A stretch of DNA of 64,000 bases from an uncultured Muribaculaceae bacterium (GCA_910589055.1 CAJURN010000002.1:62909-126908); one strand, 5' to 3'. Positions 7,691-17,393 are shown, counted from the first letter of the stretch. Made by a program: numbers and translations. The notes: generated by a model from the letters alone, not told the origin.

Positions 7691-8953
7691 ATGAAAAAAC
7701 TGATTTGTGCGGCGCTGACTTTGGCCGCAATAGCAGCCGGGGTGCTTCCGGCGATGGCTCAGAACGGAACCATCACTCCCTATTCGCGCTTCGGATATGG
7801 CATCCTGAGCGACCATGCCACCTCGGCTCAGCGTGCGATGGGCGGCGTGGGCTATGCCATGAATTCGGGACGTCAGATCAATGTGATGAACCCGGCATCC
7901 TATGCGGCCACGGACTCGCTGACTTTTCTCTTCGACATGGGCGTGGACGTGACCGGCCTGTGGACATCGGAGAAGCAGTCGGACGGCTCGCGTGTGAGCG
8001 CAAACGATTTCGGCGGCGGTCTTGACTACGCCACAATGCAGTTTCCGCTCAACAAGTATCTCGGCATGAGCATTGGCGTGCTTCCTTTCTCGTCGGTGGG
8101 CTATTCGTTCGGGTCGGAGATTCAGAACGGTGTGGCCTCGCGCGAGGGTTCGGGCAGTATCAACGAGCTTTACGCCGGTATCGCCGGACGTATTTTCCCG
8201 GGATTCTCGGTGGGCGCGAATGTGTCGTATATGTTCGGAACTCTGCTGAACAATGACTATGCCGTGATTTCGAGCACTCAGAACGCGCTGTTCCAGCGCC
8301 AGATTGAGGTGCGCGACTTCAACCTGAACTTCGGCGTGCAGTATGGCCGCACTTTCGGCGTCAACCGTTTTACTCTCGGCCTTGTGTACAGCCCCGCCAA
8401 GACTTTCTTAGGTCATGCCCGCAGCTATCAGATTCTCAACAATAATGAGACTGCCCCCGAGCTGATGGAAGAAATGTCGCTCAAAGGCAATTACAGCCGT
8501 CCCGAGACATGGGGCGCCGGTATCAACTGGCACTGGCGCAACCGCCTTATGGTGGAGGCCGACTTCACCTACCAGCCCTGGAGCAGCGCCAAGTTCCTCA
8601 ACTACACTACCGAAGGCTCGTCGATGGAGCAGTTTGCCAACCGCTACCGTGCCGGTCTTGGCCTTGAGTTGCAGCCCAACGCCCGCGGCAATTATGCCCA
8701 GCGTCTCCGCTACCGCGTGGGTGGATATTACAACCGTGATTATCTGATGATTCTTGGCAACAACGTGCGCGAGCATGGCATCACGCTCGGTGTGGGATTC
8801 CCCGTGCCCACGTTCAAGACCATTGTCAACCTCGGCGTGGAATGGAAGCACCGTCAGGCCACTCCCAATCCGCTCATCAAGGAGGATTACCTGAACATCA
8901 CAATCGGTATCAACTTCAACGAAAGCTGGTTCCGCCAGAGCAAGATTTACTAA
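7691..8953 (+). CDS. Outer-membrane beta-barrel protein
   Basis: A 420-residue protein with a clear signal peptide (cleavage after AMAQ, about residue 23-24) followed by ITPYSRFGYGIL and RAMGGVGYAM. This start is typical of a Bacteroidetes barrel family, FadL-like in character, that usually lies between coaX and lptC. The rest shows alternating aromatic/polar strands and ends in ITIGINFNESWFRQSKIY. No terminal Phe is seen. Its transport substrate is unknown. Linkage to lptC (13 bp downstream) suggests a role in envelope maintenance, which is inference. Confidence 0.75.
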   Translation: MKKLICAALTLAAIAAGVLPAMAQNGTITPYSRFGYGILSDHATSAQRAMGGVGYAMNSGRQINVMNPASYAATDSLTFLFDMGVDVTGLWTSEKQSDGSRVSANDFGGGLDYATMQFPLNKYLGMSIGVLPFSSVGYSFGSEIQNGVASREGSGSINELYAGIAGRIFPGFSVGANVSYMFGTLLNNDYAVISSTQNALFQRQIEVRDFNLNFGVQYGRTFGVNRFTLGLVYSPAKTFLGHARSYQILNNNETAPELMEEMSLKGNYSRPETWGAGINWHWRNRLMVEADFTYQPWSSAKFLNYTTEGSSMEQFANRYRAGLGLELQPNARGNYAQRLRYRVGGYYNRDYLMILGNNVREHGITLGVGFPVPTFKTIVNLGVEWKHRQATPNPLIKEDYLNITIGINFNESWFRQSKIY

Positions 8954-8965
8954 TAGCGGCGAGGG

Positions 8966-9685
8966 ATGAAGTTTCTTCCGGTGGCGGCATTGACGGCGGT
9001 GGTGCTTACGGCAACATGGAGTTGCCGCGAGGAGCGACACTCGTATGTTCCCAATGCCATCGACGGAGAGCACACGCCCACGATGGCTACCGAGGATGTG
9101 GAAACCTTCATCAGCGACTCGGGCTACACACGCTATCACATTTCAACGCCGCTCTGGCTTATGTTCGAGGACGCGCAGGAGCCTTTCTGGCGCTTCCCCG
9201 ACGGCCTGGAGCTGGAGCAGTACGACCTGGAGCTGAATCCTGAGTCGACTGTGGTGTGCGACTCGGCCATCTACTATTCGCGCAAGCGCCTGTGGCGGCT
9301 TGACGGAAATGTGGTGATGGTGAACACCGCGGGCGACAGCTTTCTGACACAGCAGCTTTTCTGGGACCAGCAGTCCCGTAAAATCAACAGCGACTCCTTC
9401 ATCCATATCGTGCGCACCGACCGCATCATCGAGGGCTACGGCTTCGAGTCGGACCAGTCGATGAACGCCTACGAGGTGATGCGCCCGACGGCCATCCTGC
9501 CTGTCGACCGCAAGCCCGGCGAGGGCAACTCCGCCACTACGGACAGCGCAGCCGCCCCTGCCGACAGCACCCCTGCGCGCACCCGCCGTGCCGCGCCGCC
9601 GCGCCGCCCGAAGCCGCAGCCTGCCGTCCCCGCCCCGCCACCGGCCGAGGCATCGCCGTTTAAGAAGATGCAAGTCACTAAATAA
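8966..9685 (+). CDS. lptC: LptC-type LPS export lipoprotein
   Basis: Periplasmic, membrane-anchored LptC carries LPS from the LptB2FG transporter to LptA. The 239-residue product has a lipobox ending at Cys20 (ATWSC), the LptC/OstA beta-jellyroll (about 45-175; STPLWLMFEDAQEP, DSAIYYSRKRLWRLDGNVV) and then an unusual 60-residue tail rich in Pro, Ala and Arg (about 180-239). In the Bacteroidales family the protein is commonly a lipoprotein, unlike the transmembrane LptC of Escherichia coli. The low-complexity tail has GC above its surroundings and is of uncertain use. Confidence 0.85.
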   Translation: MKFLPVAALTAVVLTATWSCREERHSYVPNAIDGEHTPTMATEDVETFISDSGYTRYHISTPLWLMFEDAQEPFWRFPDGLELEQYDLELNPESTVVCDSAIYYSRKRLWRLDGNVVMVNTAGDSFLTQQLFWDQQSRKINSDSFIHIVRTDRIIEGYGFESDQSMNAYEVMRPTAILPVDRKPGEGNSATTDSAAAPADSTPARTRRAAPPRRPKPQPAVPAPPPAEASPFKKMQVTK

Positions 9686-9688
9686 TAT

Positions 9689-9767
9689 AGGACTAATAGG
9701 GCTAATAAGTCCAATAAGACTAATAAGACTAATAAGACCTATAAGACCCATCCGGCCTATAAGCTAT
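9689..9767. repeat. 9-bp repeat tract (TAATAAGAC type)
   Basis: About eight degenerate 9-mers between lptC and the CBS protein. An open frame reads through them into the next gene, which explains why the longest possible ORF of that gene starts at 9588; the added residues are repeat translation (IRLIRPIRP) and not taken as protein. Confidence 0.8.
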
Positions 9768-9788
9768 AAGCACCATAAACTAAAGATT

Positions 9789-11063
9789 ATGCTAAGTTCC
9801 ACCTGGATTATCATCTCGCTTGTATCGTTGATTTTTTCCGCGCTTTTTTCGGGCACGGAAATGGCTTATGTGACATCCGACCGCGTGCGGGTGGAGCTTG
9901 ACGTGCAGCGCGGTGGCCTTATCGCCCGCATAATCAACCGCTTCTATGCCAATTCCGAGCTTTTTATCTCCACAATTCTTGTAGGAAACAATATCATGCT
10001 CGTAATCTACGGTATGGGTGCCGCGGCGTTGCTTGAGCCGCCATTGCGCCAGGTGCTGAACAATGAAGCGCTCGTGCTTCTGTGTCAGACGCTTATCTCT
10101 ACCGCCGTGATTCTGCTCACAGGAGAGTTCCTGCCCAAGACTATTTTCGGCATCAACCCCAACAGTTCGCTAAAGGTGTTTGCCCTCCCTATCTGGCTTT
10201 TCTATATCGTACTCTATCCCATATCGCTCTTCACGGTGTATCTTTCGCGTGCGCTCATGCGCCTTGTGGGCATCAAGGACGGCAACAAGCGTCTGAGACT
10301 CATTTCGATAGGCGACCTCAACGATTACCTTGAGGAAACAATCGACGACCTCACCGAAAACAAGGAGACCGTTGAAAACGAGGTGAAGATATTCCAAAAC
10401 GCGCTCGATTTTTCGTCTACCCATGTGCGCGACTGCATGATTCCGCGAAATGAAATCGTGGCCGTGAATATCGACACCGTCACCCGCGAGGAACTTGCCG
10501 ACCTCTTTACCGAAACGGGCCGCTCGAAGATTCTTGTGTATCGCGAGGACATCGACACCATCCTCGGCTACATACATGTGAGCGAGCTGTTTGACCCTTC
10601 GATTGACTGGCACAAGCAGGTGAAGCCCGTGCTGTTCGCGCCGGAGAACCTGATGGCAAACGTGATGATGCGCCGCCTGCTCCAGCAGAAGCGCTCGATT
10701 GCTATCGTCGTGGACGAATTCGGCGGCACGGCTGGCATGCTCACCCTTGAAGACCTCGTGGAAGAAATCTTCGGAAATATCGAGGACGAGCACGATAATT
10801 CACTACTTACCGCACGCGAGACAGCGCCCGGTATATATGAGTTTTCGGGTCGCTGCGAGATTGCGGAAATCAACGACCGCTTCCATCTTGACCTGCCTGA
10901 GGATGACAGTTATCAGACTCTTGCCGGATACATTCTCCACACCACCGGCACAATACCCGAGCAGGGTGAGACCGTGATGCTTGGCGAACTCCGCTTCGAC
11001 ATCCTCCGCAAAACCGCCAACCGCCTGGAGCTTATCCGCCTGGCGTTGCCAGTGAATGAGTGA
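9789..11063 (+). CDS. CorC/HlyC-family CBS-domain membrane protein
   Basis: A 424-residue inner-membrane protein of the CNNM/CorC class, thought to act in divalent cation (Mg or Co) transport or sensing. It has a DUF21 region with about four membrane segments (1-170; SLIFSALFSGTEMAYV), a pair of CBS domains (about 200-330; RDCMIPRNEIVAVN, SIAIVVDEFGGTAGMLTLED) and a CorC_HlyC C-terminal domain (340-424). The Met at 9789 is chosen because the transmembrane start is canonical there; the upstream extension is repeat DNA. It follows lptC, as in Bacteroides. Confidence 0.88.
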   Translation: MLSSTWIIISLVSLIFSALFSGTEMAYVTSDRVRVELDVQRGGLIARIINRFYANSELFISTILVGNNIMLVIYGMGAAALLEPPLRQVLNNEALVLLCQTLISTAVILLTGEFLPKTIFGINPNSSLKVFALPIWLFYIVLYPISLFTVYLSRALMRLVGIKDGNKRLRLISIGDLNDYLEETIDDLTENKETVENEVKIFQNALDFSSTHVRDCMIPRNEIVAVNIDTVTREELADLFTETGRSKILVYREDIDTILGYIHVSELFDPSIDWHKQVKPVLFAPENLMANVMMRRLLQQKRSIAIVVDEFGGTAGMLTLEDLVEEIFGNIEDEHDNSLLTARETAPGIYEFSGRCEIAEINDRFHLDLPEDDSYQTLAGYILHTTGTIPEQGETVMLGELRFDILRKTANRLELIRLALPVNE

Positions 11064-11284
11064 AGGATGTCGGGTGAAAGGTGAAGGGTGAAATATTGAA
11101 AATCAACGATTTTCAAGTTAAGATAATAGTTCTTTCTGCTGGAGGTATTTTCTTCACACTTCACTTTTAACTTTTCACCCCAAATCTGTTGCTGTTCGCC
11201 ATATTAGCATTATTTAACGGGGCGTGTGGAGGTTTTGGAAAATTTATTCGCATAATTGACTACATCGCGCGCGGAAATATTTGG
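11064..11284. other. Intergenic DNA with heptad stretches in inverted order around a palindrome
   Basis: gggtgaaaggtgaagggtg (about 11072-11090) is followed by TGAAAATC-AAC-GATTTTCA (11097-11115) and, about 35 bp later, by ttcacttttaacttttcaccc in inverse orientation, so the segment can form a long imperfect hairpin. It may end transcription of the CorC-type gene. No gene is seen. Confidence 0.6.
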
Positions 11285-11292
11285 TAATTTTG
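11285..11292 (+). promoter_or_regulatory. -7 element for the RND efflux operon
   Basis: TAATTTTG, 77 bp before the GTG start of the adaptor gene. No TTTG is found at the ideal distance. The leader is AT-rich and I see no regulator site or regulator gene next to it. Confidence 0.5.
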
Positions 11293-11368
11293 CACTGTTT
11301 TTATGCTATAAAACATATTTAATAAGCAATAATTCTGAAAAATAACAAACATTATAAAAAGTAATAAA

Positions 11369-12499
11369 GTGAAAACCAAAGCGTTATCCATTCTGAGCAT
11401 TGCCTCCGCGCTCGTCGTGGCCGGTGGACTCAGCTCGTGCGGCAACAAGCAGGCCGCCCCGCAGGGACAGATGGCTCCCGAAATTGCCGTTCTTACAATC
11501 CAGCCCGGCAATACCGAAGTGTCCCTCGACTATCCCGCTACAATCAAAGGTAAAACAGACATCGCAATCCGTCCGCAGGTAACAGGATTCATCACCAAGG
11601 TGCATGTTGACGAAGGTCAGCACGTACACAAAGGTCAGGTGCTCTTCACCCTCGATCAGGTACAGTTCCAGGCCGCAGTCGACCAGGCTCTGGCATCCGT
11701 CAACTCCGCCAAGAGCGCAGTATCTACCGCCGAAATCACCGAGCAGAACAAGCGCATGCTCCTTGACAAAAATATCATCAGCGAATACGAATGGCAGATG
11801 GCAGCCAACCAGCTCGCCCAGGCCAAGGCTTCGCTCGCCCAGGCTAACGCTGCCCTGGTGAACGCCCGCAAGAATCTTGCTTACACCACCGTTGTTTCGC
11901 CCAGCGAAGGCGTTGTAGGCACCATCCCCAACCGCGAAGGTTCGCTTGCTTCGCCCTCTTCGGTTGAACCCCTCACCACCGTGAGCGACAACTCCGAAGT
12001 GTATGCCTACTTCTCACTCACCGAGAAAGACCTCCTGAGCCTTACCGACGGCGGCAATGCCACAATTGCCGAACGCGTGAAGGCAATGCCCGAGGTTGAG
12101 CTTATCCTCGCCGACGGAAGCACCTATCCCTACAAGGGCAAGGTTGCCACAGTTTCCGGCGTGATCGACAACAGCACCGGCGCCGCCAGCGTGCGTGCCC
12201 TGTTCAACAACCCCTCCGGCATGCTCCGCAGCGGCAACACAGGCACAATTGCCATCCCCCGCGTACATGAAAACGCAATCATAATCCCCCAGAAGGCTAC
12301 ATTTGAGGTTCAGGACCTCCGCTATGTCTTCACAGTCAATGACTCCAACGTTGTCAAGACCACACCCATCAAGGTTGCTCCCGGCGACGACGGCAAGCAG
12401 TACGTTATTACCTCCGGCCTCAATCCCGGCGACCGCATCGTCACCGAAGGCGTGGGTACAATCGTACGCGACGGCATGACAATCACCCCCAAGCAGTAA
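11369..12499 (+). CDS. RND efflux periplasmic adaptor lipoprotein (AcrA/MexA type)
   Basis: Links the inner-membrane RND pump to the outer-membrane factor. The 376-residue product begins at GTG and has a lipobox ending at Cys24 (GGLSSC). The biotinyl-lipoyl-like half motif is visible (IRPQVTGFITKVHVDEGQHV), followed by an alpha-helical hairpin of Ala/Gln-rich heptads (about 95-165), the second lipoyl half (NLAYTTVVSPSEGVVG), and beta-barrel and membrane-proximal domains to the end (GLNPGDRIVTEGVGTIVRDG). It is the first gene of a complete tripartite operon. Confidence 0.93.
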   Translation: MKTKALSILSIASALVVAGGLSSCGNKQAAPQGQMAPEIAVLTIQPGNTEVSLDYPATIKGKTDIAIRPQVTGFITKVHVDEGQHVHKGQVLFTLDQVQFQAAVDQALASVNSAKSAVSTAEITEQNKRMLLDKNIISEYEWQMAANQLAQAKASLAQANAALVNARKNLAYTTVVSPSEGVVGTIPNREGSLASPSSVEPLTTVSDNSEVYAYFSLTEKDLLSLTDGGNATIAERVKAMPEVELILADGSTYPYKGKVATVSGVIDNSTGAASVRALFNNPSGMLRSGNTGTIAIPRVHENAIIIPQKATFEVQDLRYVFTVNDSNVVKTTPIKVAPGDDGKQYVITSGLNPGDRIVTEGVGTIVRDGMTITPKQ

Positions 12500-12530
12500 A
12501 CCAATCAATCTTATCAAATAAGATAAAGCA

Positions 12531-15500
12531 ATGAAACTTGATACTTTTATTAACCGCCCGGTGCTTTCGACGGTGATTTCAATCTTCATCGTCCTGTTGG
12601 GTCTTATCGGTCTGGCATCGCTGCCTATCACGCAGTATCCCGACCTTGCCCCTCCAACAGTACAGGTGTCGACTACATACAACGGTGCTAACGCCCAGGC
12701 CGTGCTTAACTCGGTGATTGCCCCTCTTGAAGAGAGCATCAACGGCGCGCAGGGCATGACCTACATGGAGTCAACCTCCACCAATACCGGCAGCGCCACC
12801 ATCAACGTGTACTTCGAACAGGGCTTCGACCCTGACATGGCTGCCGTGGACGTGCAGAACCGTGTATCCGCCGCTGCCAACCTCCTTCCCTCCGAAGTAA
12901 ACCAGGTGGGCGTGCAGACCAAGAAACGCCAGACTTCAATGCTCGTCGGTGTCGCACTCGTTGACACCAGCGGCATGTACTCGCAGGAGTTCCTTGACAA
13001 CTATTTGAAAATTAACGTTATCCCCGAACTTCAGCGTGTGAAGGGTGTGGGTGACGTGATGGCCTTCGGTGCCGACTACTCCATGCGTATATGGCTCAAG
13101 CCCGACGTCATGGCCCAGTACCACCTTATGCCTACCGACGTTTCCGCAGCTCTTGCCGAGCAGAACCTCGAGGCCGCTCCCGGTGCCTTCGGTGAACAGG
13201 GCAACCAGTCGTTCCAGTACATCATGCGCTACCGCGGACGTCTTACCACTCCTGAGGAATTCGAGAACATCGTTGTACGCACAGGCGCTAACGGCGAAGT
13301 CCTCTATCTCAAGGATGTTGCCGACGTGGAACTCGGACGTGTGACCTACGGCTTCGCCAACAAAATGAACGGCGACCTTGCCTCGATGGCAATGGTGTTC
13401 CAGTCGCCGGGTTCGAACGCAACCGAAGTTATCGAAAGCTGTCTCGCGCTTGTAAATAAGCTCACCCCCGACCTTCCCAAGGGACTCGAATACCAGATCC
13501 CGATGAACAACAATGACTTCCTCTATGCCTCTATTAATAATGTGGTGCATACCCTTATCGAGGCCTTCATCCTTGTGTTCTTCGTGGTGTACGTGTTCCT
13601 TCAGGACTTCCGCTCTACGCTGATTCCCGCAATCGCCATTCCTGTGGCTCTTATCGGTACGTTCTTCGTGCTCAACCTCATCGGCTTCTCAATCAACCTT
13701 ATCACCCTGTCGGCTCTCGTGCTTGCGATTGCGATTGTGGTGGACGACGCCATTGTGGTGGTCGAGGCCGTGCATGCCAAACTTGATACAGGCTACAAGA
13801 GCTCCCGCCGCGCTTCAATCGACGCCATGAACGAAATCGCCGGTGCGCTTGTGTCGATTACTCTCGTAATGATGCTCGTGTTCATCCCCGTGTCGTTCAT
13901 GCCCGGTACTTCCGGCGTGTTCTACCAGCAGTTCGGTCTTACCATGGCAATCGCCATCGGTTTCTCCGCCGTGAACGCTCTTACGCTGTCGCCTGCGCTC
14001 TGTGCACTCTTCCTTAAGCCTCACACCGGCGACGACAAGAGCCTCAAGGAACGCATGGGCGAAGCCTACAAAGCTACCGGCGAGGTTGTGAAGCAGCGCT
14101 ACGGACGCCGTTTCAAACTCGACCTCCATCCGCTCATCACCTTCATTCTCCTTGTTGCCACCATCACCTTCATGGTGCTCGGCTGGTACGGATTCAGCAA
14201 CGTTCCCCTGAGTTGTATGGCCTGGGCTGTCGCTATCGTGGCCGTGCTCGGAATCTTCAGCAAGCGCTTCCATGCCGCTTTTGAGAATACCTACAACGGT
14301 ATTCTGAATAAATACAAGGGTGGTGTGACCTTCTTCGCCAATCACAAGGTGACATCGTTTGTCCTCGTTGTGGTTTCGGTTGTTGTGCTCGTATGGCTCA
14401 TGCGCATCACTCCTACCGCCCTTGTGCCTAACGAAGACACCGGTATCGTGTTCGCCATGGTCGACATGCCTGCCGGTACTTCCCAGGAACGCACCGGCGA
14501 GACCCTCGACCTGGTCGACTCCCTCGTCCAGACAATCCCCGGCGTGAAAATGTCGCAGCTCATCAACGGTTACAGCTTCATTGCCGGCCAGGGTGCTACC
14601 TACGGTGCCTTCATTATCAAACTTAAAGACTGGAAGGAACGTGATGCGAGCCAGAGCGCCGAGGCGATAATCCAGCAGCTTTACGGACTCACCGGAAAGT
14701 ATGTCAAGGATGGCCGCGTGATGATTTTCGCGCCGCCTATGATTTCAGGTTACTCTGTGACAAACGGTTTTGAAATGAAGATGCAGGACCGTACCGGTGG
14801 CGACATCAACAAGTTCTACGGCGTGGTGCAGAGCTTCCTCGGACAGCTCAACCAGCGTCCTGAAATCCAGATGGCCTATACCACCTTCAACCCGACCTTC
14901 CCCCAGTATCTCATTGATATCGACGCTGCCAAGGCAAAGCAGGCCGGCATCAGCCCCACAACCCTGCTCACAACCCTCCAGGGCTACTACGGCGGTATGT
15001 ATGTGTCGAACTTCAACCGTTTCGGCAAGATTTACCGTGTGATGATGCAGGCTGCTCCCGAGACCCGTGTCAACACTGAGACGCTCAACAGCATCAAGGT
15101 GCGCAACGGAAATGAGATGGCTCCCATCTCCAACTTCATCAAGCTCACCCGTGTCTACGGTCCTGACCTTATGAACCGATTCAACATGTTCACCTCGATT
15201 TCCGTCACCGGTACTCCGGCTCCGGGCTACTCTTCGGGTGACGCCCTCGCCGCTATCGAGGAAGTTGCCGCCCAAGCTCTTCCCCAGGGCTACGGCTACG
15301 AATATTCCGGTATGACCCGTGAGGAATCCTCGACCACAGGCAACGCCACGGCCACAATCTTTGGTCTGTGTCTGCTCTTCGTGTACCTGCTTCTTTCGGC
15401 ACAGTACGAAAGCTACCTGCTGCCCTTCGCCGTAATTCTCTCGGTTCCCTTCGGTCTTGCAGGCGCGTTTATCTTCGCCGATATCTTCGATGTGTCAAAC

Positions 15501-15908
15501 AACATCTACCTGCAGATTGCCCTCATTATGCTTATCGGTCTTCTTGCGAAGAACGCGATTCTTATCGTCGAGTTCGCCCTCGAACGCCGTATGACAGGTA
15601 TGAGTGTGCTTAACGCCGCCATCGCAGGTGCTGCAGCCCGTCTCCGTCCTATCCTCATGACGTCGCTTGCCCTGGTAATCGGTCTTCTGCCTATGCTCTT
15701 CGCCCACGGCGTCGGTGCAAACGGCAACCGTGCCCTCGGTGCAGGTTCGGTAGGCGGTATGCTTATCGGTATGATTTGCCAGATTTTCATCGTTCCGGCT
15801 CTGTTTGTGGTGTTCCAGCTCCTTCAGGAAAAATTCAAGCCTATCAAGTGGCAGAATGAAGAAAAGGGCGGAAGCATCGAAAACGAAATCGAACAGTACG
15901 CGAGATAA
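12531..15908 (+). CDS. RND multidrug efflux pump, HAE1 family (AcrB-like)
   Basis: Proton-driven inner-membrane exporter. It has 1125 residues, about 75 more than AcrB. The family hallmarks are the N-terminal FINRPVLSTVISIFIVLLG, the proton relay Asp405-Asp406 in TM4 (AIVVDDAIVVVEAV) and the TM10 Lys (LLAKNAILIVEFALE). Two extra hydrophobic stretches (about 534-551 and 559-576) lie between TM6 and the conventional TM7 (about 608-624) and explain the length. Substrates cannot be predicted. It is flanked by its adaptor and outer-membrane factor; a perfect hairpin follows the stop. Confidence 0.95.
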   Translation: MKLDTFINRPVLSTVISIFIVLLGLIGLASLPITQYPDLAPPTVQVSTTYNGANAQAVLNSVIAPLEESINGAQGMTYMESTSTNTGSATINVYFEQGFDPDMAAVDVQNRVSAAANLLPSEVNQVGVQTKKRQTSMLVGVALVDTSGMYSQEFLDNYLKINVIPELQRVKGVGDVMAFGADYSMRIWLKPDVMAQYHLMPTDVSAALAEQNLEAAPGAFGEQGNQSFQYIMRYRGRLTTPEEFENIVVRTGANGEVLYLKDVADVELGRVTYGFANKMNGDLASMAMVFQSPGSNATEVIESCLALVNKLTPDLPKGLEYQIPMNNNDFLYASINNVVHTLIEAFILVFFVVYVFLQDFRSTLIPAIAIPVALIGTFFVLNLIGFSINLITLSALVLAIAIVVDDAIVVVEAVHAKLDTGYKSSRRASIDAMNEIAGALVSITLVMMLVFIPVSFMPGTSGVFYQQFGLTMAIAIGFSAVNALTLSPALCALFLKPHTGDDKSLKERMGEAYKATGEVVKQRYGRRFKLDLHPLITFILLVATITFMVLGWYGFSNVPLSCMAWAVAIVAVLGIFSKRFHAAFENTYNGILNKYKGGVTFFANHKVTSFVLVVVSVVVLVWLMRITPTALVPNEDTGIVFAMVDMPAGTSQERTGETLDLVDSLVQTIPGVKMSQLINGYSFIAGQGATYGAFIIKLKDWKERDASQSAEAIIQQLYGLTGKYVKDGRVMIFAPPMISGYSVTNGFEMKMQDRTGGDINKFYGVVQSFLGQLNQRPEIQMAYTTFNPTFPQYLIDIDAAKAKQAGISPTTLLTTLQGYYGGMYVSNFNRFGKIYRVMMQAAPETRVNTETLNSIKVRNGNEMAPISNFIKLTRVYGPDLMNRFNMFTSISVTGTPAPGYSSGDALAAIEEVAAQALPQGYGYEYSGMTREESSTTGNATATIFGLCLLFVYLLLSAQYESYLLPFAVILSVPFGLAGAFIFADIFDVSNNIYLQIALIMLIGLLAKNAILIVEFALERRMTGMSVLNAAIAGAAARLRPILMTSLALVIGLLPMLFAHGVGANGNRALGAGSVGGMLIGMICQIFIVPALFVVFQLLQEKFKPIKWQNEEKGGSIENEIEQYAR

Positions 15909-15921
15909 GAACCCGTAACAA

Positions 15922-15955
15922 GTTCCTGACACGCGCTATCATGCGTGTCAGGAAC
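15922..15955 (+). terminator. Intercistronic hairpin between pump and outer-membrane factor
   Basis: A perfect 13-bp stem (GTTCCTGACACGC with its complement) and an 8-nt loop lie between the two genes. A run of A rather than T follows, so it is more likely a partial terminator or an mRNA-stabilising structure than a full stop. Confidence 0.6.
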
Positions 15956-15981
15956 CTAAAACAAAACATTACAATACTTGT

Positions 15982-17370
15982 ATGAAACTTCAATATAAAT
16001 TATCGGTTCTCGCGCTTGGTGTGGTGGCTGCCGGAATGTTGGGCAGTTGCAACATCTACAAGAAATACGAGACACCGACCTCCACACCCCTGACAAAGGC
16101 ATATGCCGAGGCACGTCAGCAGCCTGTGGACTCAACGGCTTTCGGAAACCTCGTGTGGGAGGATGTGTTCACCGATCCTCTGCTGGTCGACCTCATCAAC
16201 AAGGCGCTTGTCAACAACACCAACCTCCGCAACGCCCAGCTTAACGTAGAGGTGGCCCGCGCACAGGTTTTAGGTGCCAAGCTCAGCTATCTGCCCTCAG
16301 TGGCCCTCGCGCCCAACGGAGCGGGAGCTTCCTACGCAGGCAGCGACATCAACTGGACATACCAGCTTCCGGCACAAGTGAGCTGGGAGGTTGACATCTT
16401 CGCCAAGATTCTCAACAGCAAGCGTGGCGCACAGGCAGCGTTGCTCCAGAGCGAGGCTTACGCACAGGCTGCCCGTTCGCAGATTATCTCTGCCGTGGCA
16501 CAGACCTACTACTCGATTGCTGCCGTCAAGAGCCAGCTCAATCTGTCGCGCTCGACAGCCGAACTTTGGAAGCAGAGCGTGGAGACCATGCGCAACCTCA
16601 AGCTCGCCGGCCGCGTAACCGAGGCCGCAGTGGTGCAGTCCAACGCCAACTATTACAGCATCCTCGGCTCGATTACCGACCTGGAGACTTCGCTCGACAA
16701 GCTCAATAACACAATGTCGCTTCTGCTCAACACCCTTCCTCAGGAGTGGGCTGTTGCCGAAAACGTGAACCTGACCGTTCCTGCCATGTTCAGCCGCGGC
16801 GTTCCCATGTGTGAGCTTGCAGCACGACCTGACGTGCTCGCCGCCGAACAGAACCTTGCTGCAGCTTACTATGCCACCAACTCGGCGCGTGCGGCCTTCT
16901 ATCCCGGCCTCACAATCTCCTTCAACGGCGGTTTCACCAACCTGCTCGGTTCCGTAGTCAAGAATCCCGGCGACTGGTTCTACCAGCTCGCAGGATCGTT
17001 GGTTGCGCCTCTGTTCTCACGCGGACAGAACATCGCCCGTCTCAAGGCTTCAAAAGCCCAGCAGGAGCAGGCGATGAACAACTTCGAGTACACACTCCTC
17101 TCGGCTTCGGCTGAAGTGAGCGATGCACTCACCGTCTACCAGAAGAGCCTTGAGAAGTCAGGCTTCCTCGCCGAACAGGTTCAGAACCTCGAGAAGTCCG
17201 TTGAGTACACCCAGGACCTCCTCCTTTACTCAACCGGTTCGACCACCTATCTCGAAGTGCTCACAGCACAGCAGAGCCTGCTGTCGTCGCAGATTTCACA
17301 GATCAACTGCGACCTCGCCCGCGCCAATGCCGTAATCAACCTTTACCAGTCGCTTGGCGGCGGCCGGTAA
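15982..17370 (+). CDS. Outer-membrane efflux factor, NodT/OprM type lipoprotein
   Basis: TolC-like channel that completes the tripartite pump. The 462-residue product has a lipobox ending at Cys23 (GMLGSC) and two OEP repeats rich in long amphipathic helices (about 70-250 and 270-455; NTNLRNAQLNVEVARAQVLG, SRGQNIARLKASKAQQEQ), which form the coiled-coil barrel. Length is usual. It is the last gene of the operon and is followed by a strong terminator. Confidence 0.92.
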   Translation: MKLQYKLSVLALGVVAAGMLGSCNIYKKYETPTSTPLTKAYAEARQQPVDSTAFGNLVWEDVFTDPLLVDLINKALVNNTNLRNAQLNVEVARAQVLGAKLSYLPSVALAPNGAGASYAGSDINWTYQLPAQVSWEVDIFAKILNSKRGAQAALLQSEAYAQAARSQIISAVAQTYYSIAAVKSQLNLSRSTAELWKQSVETMRNLKLAGRVTEAAVVQSNANYYSILGSITDLETSLDKLNNTMSLLLNTLPQEWAVAENVNLTVPAMFSRGVPMCELAARPDVLAAEQNLAAAYYATNSARAAFYPGLTISFNGGFTNLLGSVVKNPGDWFYQLAGSLVAPLFSRGQNIARLKASKAQQEQAMNNFEYTLLSASAEVSDALTVYQKSLEKSGFLAEQVQNLEKSVEYTQDLLLYSTGSTTYLEVLTAQQSLLSSQISQINCDLARANAVINLYQSLGGGR

Positions 17371-17393
17371 ACGGAATAAAGCCATATAAGTGC

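Noticed and set aside
9588..9788. N-terminal extension of the CorC-type protein
   Set aside because: It overlaps the lptC end in another frame and consists of translated 9-bp repeats; the Met at 9789 begins the conserved domain.
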